Both the position numbers and the translations under genes were made by a program. Below, piece after piece: positions 26,150 to 36,076 of a stretch of 64,000 nt of DNA (position 1 is the first letter of the stretch; each line of letters starts with the position of its first letter). The notes under the pieces are model-generated. The model had not been told where the DNA came from and searched no databases. It saw only the letters and a list, made by a program, of their open reading frames with translations. This DNA is from Stenotrophomonas sp. 24(2023) (lineage in GTDB: Bacteria > Pseudomonadota > Gammaproteobacteria > Xanthomonadales > Xanthomonadaceae), in NCBI RefSeq assembly GCF_030913365.1, contig NZ_CP133160.1:868001-932000 (forward strand). The letters run 5' to 3'.

Positions 26150-28594
26150 ATGTCCCCCCGCCTGTCCGCGTCGCCCCTGGGCCTCGCCATCGCCCTTGCG
26201 TTGTCCCCTTCCCTCGCCCTGGCCCAGGACGCCGCCAAGCAGGACGCCACCAACCTCGACACCGTGATCGTCACCGGCACGCGCGCCTCCAACCGCACCG
26301 TGCTCGAATCGACTTCGCCGGTGGACGTCCTCACCGCTGAAGACATCCGCAAGGCCGGCGTGGTCAACGGCGAGCTGGGCAGTGCGCTGCAGGCGCTGCT
26401 GCCGTCGTTCAACTTCCCGCGCCAGTCCAACTCCGGCGGTGCCGACCACGTGCGCGCCGCGCAGCTGCGCGGGCTGTCCCCGGACCAGGTGCTGGTGCTG
26501 GTCAACGGCAAGCGCCGCCACCACAGCGCGCTGGTGAACACCGACAGCAAGATCGGCAAGGGCACCACACCGGTGGATTTCAATTCCATTCCGGTCAGCG
26601 CGATCAAGCGCATCGAAGTGCTGCGCGACGGTGCCGGCGCGCTGTACGGCTCCGATGCGGTGGCCGGGGTGATCAACGTCATCCTCGATGACGGCGGCGA
26701 CGGTGGCGTGGTCGAGGCCAGCTACGGTGCCAACCACACCGATCTCAAGCCGATCGGCCGCACCCTCACCGATGGCCAGACCGGCAACATCACCGCCAAA
26801 TTCGGCAAGACGCTGGGCGAGAACGGCGGCTTCATCCGCGCCGGCGTGGAGTACAAGCACCACGACGGCACCAACCGCGCCGGCTTCGACCAGATTCCGC
26901 CATGGGACCAGAGCCCGGCCAACCTTGCCCTGCAGGGCAAGCGCAACTACGTGCTCGGCGACAGCGCCACGCGTGATACCAACCTGTGGTTCAACGGCCA
27001 GCTGCCGTTCGGCCAGAGCTCGACCTTCTACGCCTTCGGTACGTACAACAAGCGCAATTCCGAGGGTGCCAACTACTTCCGCTACCCCGACAGCGACGCC
27101 AACTGGACCCAGGTCTACCCCAACGGCTACCGCCCGGTCTCGCTGGGTGACAACCGCGATCTGCAACTGGTGGCCGGTGCCCGTGGCCAGTGGTCGGACT
27201 GGACCTACGACGCCAGCGTCGACCATGGCCAGAACGATTTCACCTACGGCCTGCGTGATTCGCTCAATGCCTCGCTCGGCCCGACCAGCCCGACCCGCTT
27301 CAAGACGGCCGACTACACCTATGCGCAGACCGTGGGCAACCTGGACGTGACCCGCGCGTTCGAACAGGCCCCCGGCATCACCCATACCCTGGGCCTGGGC
27401 GGTGAAGTCCGCCATGAGCGCTACCAGACGCGTCCGGGCGACCCGTCCAGCTATGCCGCCGGCCCGTTCACCGACCGCCCGACCGGCTCGCAGGCCGGTG
27501 GCGGCCTGACCCCGCAGGATGCCGCGCGCCTGTCGCGTGATGTCGCCAGCGTCTACGCCAGCCTGTCCAGCCAGTTCGGCGACCACTTCTCCACCGACCT
27601 GGCAGCGCGCTATGAACACTCCGATGACTTCGGCGGCGAACTGACCGGCAAGCTCGGCCTGCGCTACGAATTCACCCCGGCCTTCGCCCTGCGCGGCGCC
27701 CTCTCCAACAACTTCCGCGCCCCGTCGCTGGCGCAGATCGGCTATGAATCCACCTCCACCGGCTACAACGCCGGTGGCCAGCTGGTGCAGGGCCGCCTGC
27801 TGTCGGTCAACAATCCGATCGCCCGCGGCCTGGGCGCGACCGACCTGAAGCCGGAGAAGTCGCTCAACACCTCGCTGGGCTTCACCAGCCGCGTCGGCGA
27901 ACACTTCGACCTGTCGCTGGACGTGTTCCAGATCGACATCGACGACCGCATCGCGCTGTCGGAAAGCATCACCGGCGATGCCCTGACCACCTTCGTGCAG
28001 CAGAATTACGGCGTCAACGGCCTGCAGAGCGCCAGCTTCTTCGTCAACGCCGCCGACACCCGCACCCGCGGTGCCGAACTGGTGAGCAACTGGCGGCAGT
28101 CGCTGGCCGGTGGCCAGCTGCTGCTGACCGGCACCTGGGCCTATGCCAAGACCACGCTGAAGAACACCCTGGCCACCCCGGCCGCACTGCGCGGGCTGAA
28201 CGCCGACTACGTGCTGTTCGGCATCGAGGAAACCAACACGCTGACCGATGCCACCCCGCGCACCCGTGCATCGGTGTCGGGCACCTGGAGCAACGACCAC
28301 TGGACCCTGACCAGCCGGGTCAACCGCTATGGCAGCGCCACCCGCGTGTTCAACTTCGGCGATGGCTACATCCCGCGCCAGACCTATTCGGCCAAGTACC
28401 AGCTCGATGCCGAAGTGGAGTACCGCGTCAACGCCAACTGGAGCGTGGCCGTGGGCGGGCAGAACCTGGGCGACACCTATTCGGATCGTTCCAACTCGGA
28501 CATCTACTACTTCGGCAACCTGCCGTACGACGTGCTTTCGCCGATCGGCAGCAATGGCGCGTACTACTACGGCCGCGTGCGCTACACGTTCTGA
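26150..28594 (+). CDS. TonB-dependent outer-membrane receptor (paralogue of 8667-11051)
   Basis: An 814-residue receptor with a signal peptide (about 1-25, cut after ALA) and a TonB-box-like LDTVIVTGTR. The plug domain has AAQLRGLSPDQVLVLVNGKRRH and IEVLRDGAGALYGSDAVAGVINVIL, and a 22-strand beta-barrel ends RVRYTF. No STN domain. It shares its plug wording and several barrel motifs (FQIDIDDRIALS, DTRTRGAELVS) with the receptor at 8667, so the two arose by duplication, but their extracellular loops differ. The ligand is unknown; the trehalose genes 135 bp downstream are on the same strand but an inverted repeat intervenes. GAGG lies five bases before the ATG. Confidence 0.9.
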   Translation: MSPRLSASPLGLAIALALSPSLALAQDAAKQDATNLDTVIVTGTRASNRTVLESTSPVDVLTAEDIRKAGVVNGELGSALQALLPSFNFPRQSNSGGADHVRAAQLRGLSPDQVLVLVNGKRRHHSALVNTDSKIGKGTTPVDFNSIPVSAIKRIEVLRDGAGALYGSDAVAGVINVILDDGGDGGVVEASYGANHTDLKPIGRTLTDGQTGNITAKFGKTLGENGGFIRAGVEYKHHDGTNRAGFDQIPPWDQSPANLALQGKRNYVLGDSATRDTNLWFNGQLPFGQSSTFYAFGTYNKRNSEGANYFRYPDSDANWTQVYPNGYRPVSLGDNRDLQLVAGARGQWSDWTYDASVDHGQNDFTYGLRDSLNASLGPTSPTRFKTADYTYAQTVGNLDVTRAFEQAPGITHTLGLGGEVRHERYQTRPGDPSSYAAGPFTDRPTGSQAGGGLTPQDAARLSRDVASVYASLSSQFGDHFSTDLAARYEHSDDFGGELTGKLGLRYEFTPAFALRGALSNNFRAPSLAQIGYESTSTGYNAGGQLVQGRLLSVNNPIARGLGATDLKPEKSLNTSLGFTSRVGEHFDLSLDVFQIDIDDRIALSESITGDALTTFVQQNYGVNGLQSASFFVNAADTRTRGAELVSNWRQSLAGGQLLLTGTWAYAKTTLKNTLATPAALRGLNADYVLFGIEETNTLTDATPRTRASVSGTWSNDHWTLTSRVNRYGSATRVFNFGDGYIPRQTYSAKYQLDAEVEYRVNANWSVAVGGQNLGDTYSDRSNSDIYYFGNLPYDVLSPIGSNGAYYYGRVRYTF

Positions 28595-28635
28595 TCGCAT
28601 CGGCGGCCTGTGCCCCGGCACGGGCCGTCCTGCAT

Positions 28636-28663
28636 CCCGCCGGACCGGACCGGTACCGGCGGG
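28636..28663. repeat. Inverted repeat after the TonB-dependent receptor gene
   Basis: CCCGCCGG-N12-CCGGCGGG, perfect 8-bp arms, with a smaller GGACCGG/CCGGTACC structure in the loop. It is in the 135-bp gap before otsB. It could be a transcript-end hairpin without a T-run. Confidence 0.4.
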
Positions 28664-28729
28664 TCGCTGGCGGGGTCACCGGGCGCGCCTCGACCCCGCC
28701 TACACGCGCGCGCTGGCATCGTGCGTGGC

Positions 28730-29488
28730 ATGGCTGATGATCTCCCCCTGCGTCCGCCGCCACCGCTGCTGGACGATGCCTGTGCATTGTTCCTGGATGT
28801 CGATGGCACCCTGATCGAATTCTCCCAGCGCCCGGACACCGTGCAGTTGCTGCCGGACGTGCGCGAAGCGGTCGGCCGCATCAGCGACCGCCTGGAAGGT
28901 GCGGTGGCACTGGTCAGCGGCCGCCCGCTGGCGCAGATCGATGCCCTGTTCGCGCCCCTGCGGCTGCCCTCCGCCGGCCTGCACGGCCACGAACTGCGTG
29001 GCCAGGACGGCCAGGTCATCCGTGATGCGCACGATGACCACACCGGCGACTGGCTGCACGCGCTGCACCAGCAGGCCATGCGCTTCGCGCACGGGCATCC
29101 CGGCGTGCTGGTGGAAGACAAGGGGCCCAGCCTGGCCCTGCACTGGCGGGGCGCCCCGCACGCCGGCAACGATGTGCGGGCCTTTGCCGAACGCCATATC
29201 CGCGGCCACAGCGGGTACCGCCTGCAGCCGGGCGACCATGTGGTCGAGTTCGTACCAGTGGGCAGCGACAAGGGCCGCGCCGTGCGCAGGATGATGCAGT
29301 ACCTGCCCTTCCGCGGCCGGTTGCCGGTGTTCATCGGCGATGACCTGACCGATGAATTCGGCTTCGATGCGGCCAATGGCCTGCATGGCTGGAGTGTACT
29401 GGTGGGTGAACGCGAACCCAGCGCGGCCGTGTTTTCCCTGCCGGACATACGCAGCGTGCACGCCTGGCTGCGTGAGAATGCCTACTGA
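28730..29488 (+). CDS. otsB: Trehalose-6-phosphate phosphatase
   Basis: A 252-residue HAD-family phosphatase with LFLDVDGTL at 21-29 (nucleophile Asp23, acid Asp25), LVSGRPLAQIDALF, and the late motif FIGDDLTDEFGF that binds magnesium. It converts trehalose-6-phosphate to trehalose. First gene of the otsB-GH15-otsA unit, 27 bp before the next. The ATG at 28730 was chosen; a GTG nine bases earlier is possible. It lacks the glycosyltransferase domain that ggpPS carries, so the trehalose pathway uses separate enzymes here. Confidence 0.92.
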   Translation: MADDLPLRPPPPLLDDACALFLDVDGTLIEFSQRPDTVQLLPDVREAVGRISDRLEGAVALVSGRPLAQIDALFAPLRLPSAGLHGHELRGQDGQVIRDAHDDHTGDWLHALHQQAMRFAHGHPGVLVEDKGPSLALHWRGAPHAGNDVRAFAERHIRGHSGYRLQPGDHVVEFVPVGSDKGRAVRRMMQYLPFRGRLPVFIGDDLTDEFGFDAANGLHGWSVLVGEREPSAAVFSLPDIRSVHAWLRENAY

Positions 29489-29515
29489 CGTGCCGCCCCC
29501 ACGGCCGCAACCGAG

Positions 29516-31309
29516 ATGTCCAGCGTGATGACCCAACCCGATCTTGATCTGGGCGTGGTCGGCAACGGCAGCTTCGGCGCCCTGCTCGACAAGCGCGCCC
29601 GCGTCGTCTGGAGCTGCCTGCCCACCTTCGACGGCGACCCCACCTTCTGCGCCCTGCTGGGGCCCAACCAGCAGGAGGGCGGCGATTTTTCCATCGAACT
29701 GGAAGACTTCGCCGGCAGCGAGCAGGCCTACCTGACCAACACCGCCATCCTGCGCACCGTGCTGCGCGACCGCCATGGCGGCGTGCTGGAAATCCTCGAC
29801 TTCGCGCCCCGCTGGCGGCAGAACGACCGCTTCTACCGGCCGGTCAGCCTGGTCCGCCAGGTGCGCCCGCTCGCCGGCAGCCCGCGCATCATCGTGCGCG
29901 CGCGCCCACTGGCCGACTGGGGCGCGCGCGTGCCCGACTCCACCTGGGGCAGCAACCACGTGCGCTGGATCCTGCCCGACCACGTGCTGCGGCTGACCAC
30001 CGACGTCCCCGTGCGCTTCGTCCGCGACGGGCTGCCGTTCGTGCTCAACCATCCCATCCACCTGATCCTGGGCGTGGATGAATCACTGACCCGGTCGATA
30101 AGCGGCTATGTCCAGGAAGCGTTCCAGCGCACGCGTGACTACTGGCGCGAATGGGTGCGCTACCTGTCCATTCCACTGGAGTGGCAGGACGCGGTGATCC
30201 GCAGCGCGATCACCCTGAAGCTGTGCCAGTACGAAGACAGCGGCGCGATCATCGCCGCGATGACCACCTCCATCCCGGAAGCACCCGGCAGCAGCCGCAA
30301 CTGGGATTACCGCTACTGCTGGCTGCGCGATGCCGCCTTCGTGGTGCGCGCGCTGAACCGCCTGGGCGCCACCCGCACCATGGAGCAGTTCCTGGGCTAC
30401 ATCTTCAACATCGCCACCACCGACGGCACGCTGCAGCCGTTGTACGGCATTGGCTTCGAGGCCCGCCTGGACGAGGACGAGGTCCCCAGCCTGTCCGGCT
30501 ACCGCGGCATGGGCCCGGTACGCCGTGGCAACCTGGCCTGGGTCCAGCGCCAGCACGATGTCTATGGCAGCGTGGTGCTGGCCTCCACCCAGCTGTTCTT
30601 CGACCGCCGCCTGCAGGACCCGGGCGATGCGCATGCCTTCGCGCGGCTGGAACCGCTGGGCGAGCAGGCCTTTGCCCTGCACGACGTGCCCGATGCCGGC
30701 CTGTGGGAATTCCGTGGCCGTACCGAGGTGCACACCTATACCAGCGCGATGTGCTGGGCCGCCTGCGATCGCCTGTGCAAGATCGCCATCCGCCTCAAGC
30801 GCGACGACCGCGCACAGTACTGGCGCGAGCGTGCGGACACCATCCACGCCCGCATCATGGACAAGGCGTGGAATGAAGATCTCGGCCACTTCACCGATGC
30901 CTTCGACGGGCACCGCCTGGATGCATCCCTGCTGCTGCTGGCGGACATCGGCTTCATCGCTGCCACCGATGCGCGCTTCATCGCCACCGTGGAGGCCATC
31001 GGGCGCGACCTCAAGCATGGCAACGCGCTGTACCGCTATGTCGCCCCGGATGATTTCGGCGCACCGGAAACCAGCTTCACCATCTGCACGTTCTGGTACA
31101 TCGATGCGCTGGCGGCGATCGGCCGGCTGGACGAAGCACGGGCGATGTTCGAGACCCTGCTGGAACAGCGCAACCACCTGGGCCTGCTGTCGGAAGACCT
31201 GGCCTTCGACACCGGCGAGGCCTGGGGCAATTTCCCGCAGACCTATTCCCATGTGGGCCTGATCACGGCAGCCATGCGCCTGTCGCGCTCCTGGCAGGAT
31301 GCCTCGTGA
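29516..31309 (+). CDS. Glycoside hydrolase family 15 protein of the trehalose operon
   Basis: A 597-residue cytoplasmic protein. An N-terminal beta-sandwich domain (about 1-230, LGVVGNGSFGALLDKRARVVWSCLPTFDGDPTF) precedes an (alpha/alpha)6 barrel with SRNWDYRYCWLRDAAFVVRAL, EVHTYTSAMCWAACDRL and LLSEDLAFDTGEAWGNFPQTYSHVGLI. This is the glucoamylase-like GH15 fold; some bacterial members are trehalases. No signal peptide, so it acts on an internal substrate such as trehalose or short glucans. Its place between otsB and otsA, with its stop overlapping the otsA start (GTGA), implies a role in trehalose turnover. The exact substrate is not shown by the sequence. Confidence 0.88.
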   Translation: MSSVMTQPDLDLGVVGNGSFGALLDKRARVVWSCLPTFDGDPTFCALLGPNQQEGGDFSIELEDFAGSEQAYLTNTAILRTVLRDRHGGVLEILDFAPRWRQNDRFYRPVSLVRQVRPLAGSPRIIVRARPLADWGARVPDSTWGSNHVRWILPDHVLRLTTDVPVRFVRDGLPFVLNHPIHLILGVDESLTRSISGYVQEAFQRTRDYWREWVRYLSIPLEWQDAVIRSAITLKLCQYEDSGAIIAAMTTSIPEAPGSSRNWDYRYCWLRDAAFVVRALNRLGATRTMEQFLGYIFNIATTDGTLQPLYGIGFEARLDEDEVPSLSGYRGMGPVRRGNLAWVQRQHDVYGSVVLASTQLFFDRRLQDPGDAHAFARLEPLGEQAFALHDVPDAGLWEFRGRTEVHTYTSAMCWAACDRLCKIAIRLKRDDRAQYWRERADTIHARIMDKAWNEDLGHFTDAFDGHRLDASLLLLADIGFIAATDARFIATVEAIGRDLKHGNALYRYVAPDDFGAPETSFTICTFWYIDALAAIGRLDEARAMFETLLEQRNHLGLLSEDLAFDTGEAWGNFPQTYSHVGLITAAMRLSRSWQDAS

Positions 31310-32667
31310 GCCGCCTGGTGGTGGTGTCCAACCGCGTCGCCGTGCCCGGGGAGAACCGCGCCGGTGGCCTGGCCGTTGGCCTGCTGGCGGCACTGCGCGA
31401 GCGCGGCGGGCTATGGTTCGGCTGGAGCGGCAGGAGCACGCGCGAAAGCGGCGCACTGCATGAGCAGCGCGACGGCGACATCCGCTTCGTGACCATGGAC
31501 CTGTCCAAGCGTGATGTCGATGGTTACTACAACGGCTTCGCCAACCGCACGCTGTGGCCGTTGCTGCACTTCCGGCTGGACCTGGTGGACTACGATCGCG
31601 GCACCCGCGAGATCTACCACCAGGTCAATGCGCTGTTCGCCGACAGGCTCGCCCCGCTGCTGCGCGACGACGATATCGTCTGGATCCACGACTACCACCT
31701 GATCCCGCTGGCGGCGATGCTGCGCGAGCGCGGCATCGGTTGCCGCATCGGTTTCTTCCTGCACATCCCGATGCCCTCGGCCGACCTGCTGCAGGCGATG
31801 CCCGACCACCTGCGGCTGTTCTCGGCGCTGTATGCCTACGACCTGGTCGGCTTCCAGACCCAGCGCGATGCCGATCGCTTCCAGACCTACGTCCGCCTGT
31901 TCGGCGGTGGCACGGTGCTGGGCGATGGCACGCTGCAGGCGCCGGGCGGACGCCGCTTCCGTGCGGCCGCGTTCCCGATCGGCATCGACACCGCGCTGAT
32001 CGCCCAGCAGGCCGCCACCGCCGTCGGCAAGAGTGCGGTGAAGGACCTGCGTGCCAGCCTGCGCAACCGGCAGCTGGCCATCGGCGTGGACCGCCTGGAC
32101 TACTCCAAGGGGCTGCCGGAACGCTTCCAGGGCTTCGAGCGTTATCTCGAACGCCATCCCGACCAGCGCGGCACGCTCACCTACCTGCAGATCGCCCCGG
32201 TCTCACGTGGCGATGTCACCGAATACCGGCAGCTGCGCAGCCAGCTCGAACAGACCGCCGGCCACATCAACGGCGGCCATGCCGCACCGGACTGGACGCC
32301 GCTGCGCTACGTCAACCAGAACTTCACCCATGCCACCCTGACCGGCTTCTACCGTGCCGCCGCCGTGGGGCTGGTGACGCCGCTGCGCGATGGCATGAAC
32401 CTGGTGGCCAAGGAATACGTCGCCTCGCAGGACCCGGACAATCCTGGCGTGCTGGTGCTGTCCCTGCTGGCCGGTGCCGCCGACGAACTCAAGCAGGCGC
32501 TGCTGGTGAACCCCTACGATCTGGACGGCATGGCCGATGCCATCGCCACTGCGGCGACGATGTCGCTGCGCCGGCGCCAGGAACGCTGGCACGCGATGAT
32601 GGAGCACCTGCGCACCTACGACATCAACCATTGGCGGCGCAGCTACCTGGCGGCATTGGAAGCATGA
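31306..32667 (+). CDS. otsA: Trehalose-6-phosphate synthase
   Basis: A 453-residue GT20 glycosyltransferase. It has the N-terminal NRVAVP...RAGGLAVGL loop that binds UDP-glucose and glucose-6-phosphate, [35 protein letters not shown] (the conserved Arg and Lys) and [12 protein letters not shown]. These match OtsA closely, in contrast to the GgpS-style wording of the fusion protein at 2016. It makes trehalose-6-phosphate from a nucleotide-glucose and glucose-6-phosphate, feeding OtsB. The start is GTG at 31306, overlapping the GH15 stop by 4 bp, so translation is coupled. The operon ends here, followed by a GCCGGGC hairpin. Confidence 0.95.
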   Translation: MSRLVVVSNRVAVPGENRAGGLAVGLLAALRERGGLWFGWSGRSTRESGALHEQRDGDIRFVTMDLSKRDVDGYYNGFANRTLWPLLHFRLDLVDYDRGTREIYHQVNALFADRLAPLLRDDDIVWIHDYHLIPLAAMLRERGIGCRIGFFLHIPMPSADLLQAMPDHLRLFSALYAYDLVGFQTQRDADRFQTYVRLFGGGTVLGDGTLQAPGGRRFRAAAFPIGIDTALIAQQAATAVGKSAVKDLRASLRNRQLAIGVDRLDYSKGLPERFQGFERYLERHPDQRGTLTYLQIAPVSRGDVTEYRQLRSQLEQTAGHINGGHAAPDWTPLRYVNQNFTHATLTGFYRAAAVGLVTPLRDGMNLVAKEYVASQDPDNPGVLVLSLLAGAADELKQALLVNPYDLDGMADAIATAATMSLRRRQERWHAMMEHLRTYDINHWRRSYLAALEA

Positions 32668-32700
32668 AGCCCGTTGCCCACACGAACGCGCGCCGCTAGC

Positions 32701-32717
32701 GCCGGGCCATGCCCGGC
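32701..32717. repeat. GCCGGGC-CAT-GCCCGGC palindrome after otsA
   Basis: A perfect 7-bp stem with a CAT loop between convergent otsA and the DCC gene. It is preceded by CTAGC, one base from the GTAGC head usual in SMAG elements of this stem type. It may serve as the transcript-end hairpin. Confidence 0.5.
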
Positions 32718-32722
32718 GGGGA

Positions 32723-33142
32723 TCAATCCAGGAACCGCGCTACCTCGTCGGGAGCTGGCAGATAGCAGGCGTCATGCCGCCCGAACCAGCGGTAGCGGTT
32801 GCGCGCCAGCGCGCGGTAAGCCACATCACGCCAGTGGCGCGGCAGCCACCGCAGCACCCCGGCCAGTCGCCAGGCGCCGCCCAGCCCCACCAGCACGCGC
32901 ACGATGGCATCGGTATCGGTCCAGGCGCCCTCCCCGTCCACCAGCAGGAACGACAACGGGTCCTTCGGGTCCAGCCCGTGGGTAAGCAACAGCGCGCTGC
33001 CCTGTGTGCCCTGCATGGCGGCAAAACGGTAGCGCCTGCGGCGATCGAAGCGCAGCAGGAAACGGACCCAGCGGCTGCAGAGCGCGCACACGCCGTCGAA
33101 GACGATGGTCGCCTCGGCCGCGGGAGCGTGCGCGCCGGGCAT
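32723..33142 (-). CDS. DCC-family thiol-disulfide oxidoreductase-like protein
   Basis: A 139-residue protein of the DUF393/DCC family, with the family motif FDGVCALC (Cys19 and Cys22) after a first beta-strand, RYRFAAMQG, and the ending YRWFGRHDACYLPAPDEVARFL. The CXXC pair in a thioredoxin-like fold suggests a redox role; no substrate is known. The ATG at 33142 overlaps the pgeF stop (ATGA), so this gene is translationally coupled to pgeF. A start at 33154 is possible but would overlap more. Last gene of the rluD-pgeF-DCC unit. Confidence 0.82.
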   Translation of the reverse strand: MPGAHAPAAEATIVFDGVCALCSRWVRFLLRFDRRRRYRFAAMQGTQGSALLLTHGLDPKDPLSFLLVDGEGAWTDTDAIVRVLVGLGGAWRLAGVLRWLPRHWRDVAYRALARNRYRWFGRHDACYLPAPDEVARFLD

Positions 33143-33912
33143 CAGCCCATCCACACCAGCGTGGCCATGCGCCCGGTGCGCCGGTCACGGCGGTGCGAGA
33201 ACAGGTCCGCATCGGCCATCGTCGACAGCGTGCCGCCGTGGATGTCGCTGGCGGCCAGGCCCGCGGCCTGCAGGCGCATCCGCGCCAGTGCGTACAGGTC
33301 CACTTTCCAGTGCCCGGGCCGGGTCGCCACGAACGCATGGCCGGCACTGGCGTCATGGCCGACGAAGGCGTGGAAGACATCCTCGCCGATCTCGTAATCC
33401 GCCGGGCCCGCTGCCGGCCCCAGCCAGGCACGCAGCTGGCCTGGAGCGGTCTGCATCGCCGCCACCGTGGCTTCCAGCATGCCATCGGCCAAGCCGCGCC
33501 AACCGGCGTGGGCCGCACCGATCTCGCTGCCATCGGCCGCCGCGAACACCACCGGCAGGCAATCAGCGGTCAGGATCGCCAGCACCACGCCCGGGGTCGC
33601 GGTCACCGCCGCATCGGCCACCGGCTCGGCCGCGCCCGCCAGGGGGGCGGTATCGAAACGCAGCACGGTGGTGCCATGGACCTGGCGCAGCCAATGCGGC
33701 GCCGAGGGCAGCGCCAGGCCCTGCGCCAGCAACGCCCGGTTCTGCTCTACCCGCGCCGGATCATCGCCATCGGCCGCGTGCCGGTTGCCCAGGTTGAACT
33801 GGTCGAACGGGGCGTGCGACACCCCGGTGCCATGACGCCGGGTGGTCAGCGCATGCACCCCCGGCGGCGCCGGCCAGTCGGCCTGCAGCAACGGCAGCGG
33901 CGCGGTGCTCAC
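33142..33912 (-). CDS. pgeF: PgeF/YfiH-family protein (laccase-domain)
   Basis: A 256-residue protein of the multicopper polyphenol oxidoreductase (YfiH/PgeF) family. Metal-binding residues are visible in [19 protein letters not shown] and [14 protein letters not shown], the family's H, C, H triad. In E. coli, PgeF corrects misincorporated amino acids in peptidoglycan precursors; other homologues act as purine nucleosidases. The GTG start at 33912 overlaps the rluD stop (GTGA). rluD-pgeF adjacency is conserved in many gamma-proteobacteria and supports the call. Confidence 0.9.
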   Translation of the reverse strand: MSTAPLPLLQADWPAPPGVHALTTRRHGTGVSHAPFDQFNLGNRHAADGDDPARVEQNRALLAQGLALPSAPHWLRQVHGTTVLRFDTAPLAGAAEPVADAAVTATPGVVLAILTADCLPVVFAAADGSEIGAAHAGWRGLADGMLEATVAAMQTAPGQLRAWLGPAAGPADYEIGEDVFHAFVGHDASAGHAFVATRPGHWKVDLYALARMRLQAAGLAASDIHGGTLSTMADADLFSHRRDRRTGRMATLVWMG

Positions 33913-34898
33913 CAGCGGTCCCGCTCGCGTTCGGCGAACGCTTCGCTGTCCTCGCGCAGCACCTTCATCAGGTGCAGCATGTCCGCCGGCACCGGGGCGG
34001 TGTTGCGCACCGGCTCGCCGGTGACCGGGTGGCTGAATTCCAGCGTTTCGGCGTGCAGCGCCTGGCGCTTGAAGCCACGCAGCGCGGCCACCAGTTCATC
34101 GCTGGCCCCCTTGGGCAGCTTCAGCGCACCGCCGTACAGCGGGTCACCGACGATCGGGTGGCGGATATGCGCCATGTGCACGCGGATCTGGTGCGTGCGG
34201 CCGGTTTCCAGGCGGCACTCCAGCGCCGTGTGTGCGCGGAAACGCTCACGCAGGCGGTAGTGGGTGACCGCGTCCTTGCCATCCTCGCGCACGCCCATCT
34301 TCAGGCGGTCACGCGGGTGGCGGTCGATCGGCGCGTCCACCGTGCCGCCGGCCACCAGCGGGCCCATCACCACGGCCAGGTACTGGCGGTGCACGTCGCG
34401 CGCGGCCAGCTGCTCGACCAGCGCGGTCTGCGCTTCCAGCGTGCGGGCCACCACCATCACGCCGCTGGTGTCCTTGTCCAGGCGGTGCACGATGCCCGCA
34501 CGCGGCAGCACCGCCACGGACGGGTCGCGGTACAACAGCGCGTTGACCAGCGTGCCACTGCTGTTGCCGGCCCCCGGGTGCACCACCAGGCCGACCGGCT
34601 TGTTGATGACCAGCAGGTGCTCATCCTCGAACAGCACGTCCAGCGGGATGTCCTCCGGCTCGGCGTGGGTCTGGGTGTCGAGCACCGCCTGCAGGGTGAC
34701 CTGCTCGCCGCCGCGGACCGGATCGCGGGGGCGCACGGCGGCCCCGTCCAGCAGTACATCGCCGGATTTGATCCACTCGGTCAGGCGCGAACGGGAGAAT
34801 TCGGGGAACAGTTCGGCCACCACCGCGTCGAAACGGCGGCCGGCGGAGGTGTCGGGAATGGTGGCCTGGCGGGCCATTTCGGGGGCTTGTTCAGACAT
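33909..34898 (-). CDS. rluD: 23S rRNA pseudouridine synthase RluD
   Basis: A 329-residue enzyme with an N-terminal S4 RNA-binding domain (about 18-75, [32 protein letters not shown]). The catalytic domain has [19 protein letters not shown], whose Asp attacks the uridine, followed by [30 protein letters not shown]. RluD makes pseudouridines 1911, 1915 and 1917 of 23S rRNA, helix 69. Divergent from bamD, a pairing conserved across gamma-proteobacteria. First gene of the rluD-pgeF-DCC unit. Confidence 0.95.
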   Translation of the reverse strand: MSEQAPEMARQATIPDTSAGRRFDAVVAELFPEFSRSRLTEWIKSGDVLLDGAAVRPRDPVRGGEQVTLQAVLDTQTHAEPEDIPLDVLFEDEHLLVINKPVGLVVHPGAGNSSGTLVNALLYRDPSVAVLPRAGIVHRLDKDTSGVMVVARTLEAQTALVEQLAARDVHRQYLAVVMGPLVAGGTVDAPIDRHPRDRLKMGVREDGKDAVTHYRLRERFRAHTALECRLETGRTHQIRVHMAHIRHPIVGDPLYGGALKLPKGASDELVAALRGFKRQALHAETLEFSHPVTGEPVRNTAPVPADMLHLMKVLREDSEAFAERERDRW

Positions 34899-35011
34899 AT
34901 CGGGGGTGTGGAACGAAAATTTAGGGGGTCCGGCCGTCGGTTTCAGTCGCTGGACAGGCCACTAGGCTATCATCGACCCTTCGTATTCCAGCCGCGTCCC
35001 GCCTCGACCTC

Positions 35012-35896
35012 ATGATCCGACGCTCCGCCCTGCTCTCTGCGCCCGTCCGCCTCACCGCCCTGCTGCTGGTGTTGGTCATCGCCGCTACCGGCTGCCACCG
35101 TGGTGCCAAGGCCGACCGCCCCGACGAAGGAGTCCCGGCGGAGCAGCTGTACGAAAAGAGCCACAAGCTCATGCAGGGCGGCAACTGGAGCGGTGCCGAA
35201 GCCAGCTTCCGCCGCCTGATCGCCCAGTACCCGTACGGCCCGTACACCGAGCAGGCGATGATCGAAACCGCCTACGCCCAGTACAAGGCCGGCAAGCACG
35301 ATGACGCGGTGTCCAGCATCGACCGCTTCATCCGCACCTACCCGACCCACCGCAACATCGCCTACATGTACTACCTGCGCGGCCTGTCCAACGGCAACCG
35401 CAATACGGTGTTCCTGCGCCGCGTATGGTCCCTGGACTCGAGCCGCCGCGACCTGTCGACCCCGCACCAGGCGTATTCGGACTTCAACATCGTGGTGGAC
35501 CGCTACCCGAACAGCCGCTACGCCGCCGATGCCCGCCAGCGCATGATCGAGCTGCGTGACGTGTTCGCCCAGTACGAGCTGGACAACGCCCTGTACTACC
35601 TGCGCCGCGACGCCTGGGTGTCTGCTGCCGGCCGCGCCAACTACCTGCTGGAAACCTACCCGCAGAGCGCGTTCCAGTACGATGCCGTGGCCGTGCTGGC
35701 CGAGGCCTACACCCACCTGGGCAACAAGACCCTGGCGGCCGACGCGCGCCGCGTGCTGGAACTGAACAAGCCCGACCACCCGTGGCTGGCCGGCAACTGG
35801 CCGAAGTACCCCTGGGCCATCCGCAAGCTCAACCCGTTCGCCGGCGAGAAATCGGCCAGCACCGGGGAACGCAACGCCCGCCTGGAACGCAAGTAA
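35012..35896 (+). CDS. bamD: Outer-membrane assembly lipoprotein BamD
   Basis: A 294-residue lipoprotein. The signal ends VIAATGC with the lipid-modified Cys28. TPR-like repeats follow: AEQLYEKSHKLMQGGNWSGAEASFRRLIAQYPYGPYTEQAM, AYAQYKAGKHDDAVSSIDRFIRTYP and others to about 250. BamD is the essential lipoprotein partner of BamA in inserting beta-barrel proteins. A C-terminal tail with KLNPFAGEK ends it. The 113-bp gap from rluD (34899-35011) includes CTATCAT at 34967-34973, a possible -10 for bamD. A strong terminator follows. Confidence 0.95.
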   Translation: MIRRSALLSAPVRLTALLLVLVIAATGCHRGAKADRPDEGVPAEQLYEKSHKLMQGGNWSGAEASFRRLIAQYPYGPYTEQAMIETAYAQYKAGKHDDAVSSIDRFIRTYPTHRNIAYMYYLRGLSNGNRNTVFLRRVWSLDSSRRDLSTPHQAYSDFNIVVDRYPNSRYAADARQRMIELRDVFAQYELDNALYYLRRDAWVSAAGRANYLLETYPQSAFQYDAVAVLAEAYTHLGNKTLAADARRVLELNKPDHPWLAGNWPKYPWAIRKLNPFAGEKSASTGERNARLERK

Positions 35897-35898
35897 GC

Positions 35899-35926
35899 AA
35901 AGGCCCCGCAAGGGGCCTTTCTTTTT
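35899..35926 (+). terminator. Intrinsic terminator of bamD
   Basis: AAAGGCCCC-GCAA-GGGGCCTTT (35899-35920), a 9-bp stem with a GNRA-like loop, followed by CTTTTT. Two bases after the stop codon. The next 150 bp to the lipase-like gene shows no clear promoter. Confidence 0.92.
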
Positions 35927-36076
35927 CCCTGGGGCCGCGCGCCCGGCAGCGCCCCTCACGCCGGCTAGGAAGGGTTGGAAACAGCGCCCACTGCGACCGC
36001 CATCGCAACGTGGCGATCCCCCGGGCCCACAGACTGCAGCGCAACGGCCCTCCCGGCCCGCTGGAGTCTCCATCCC

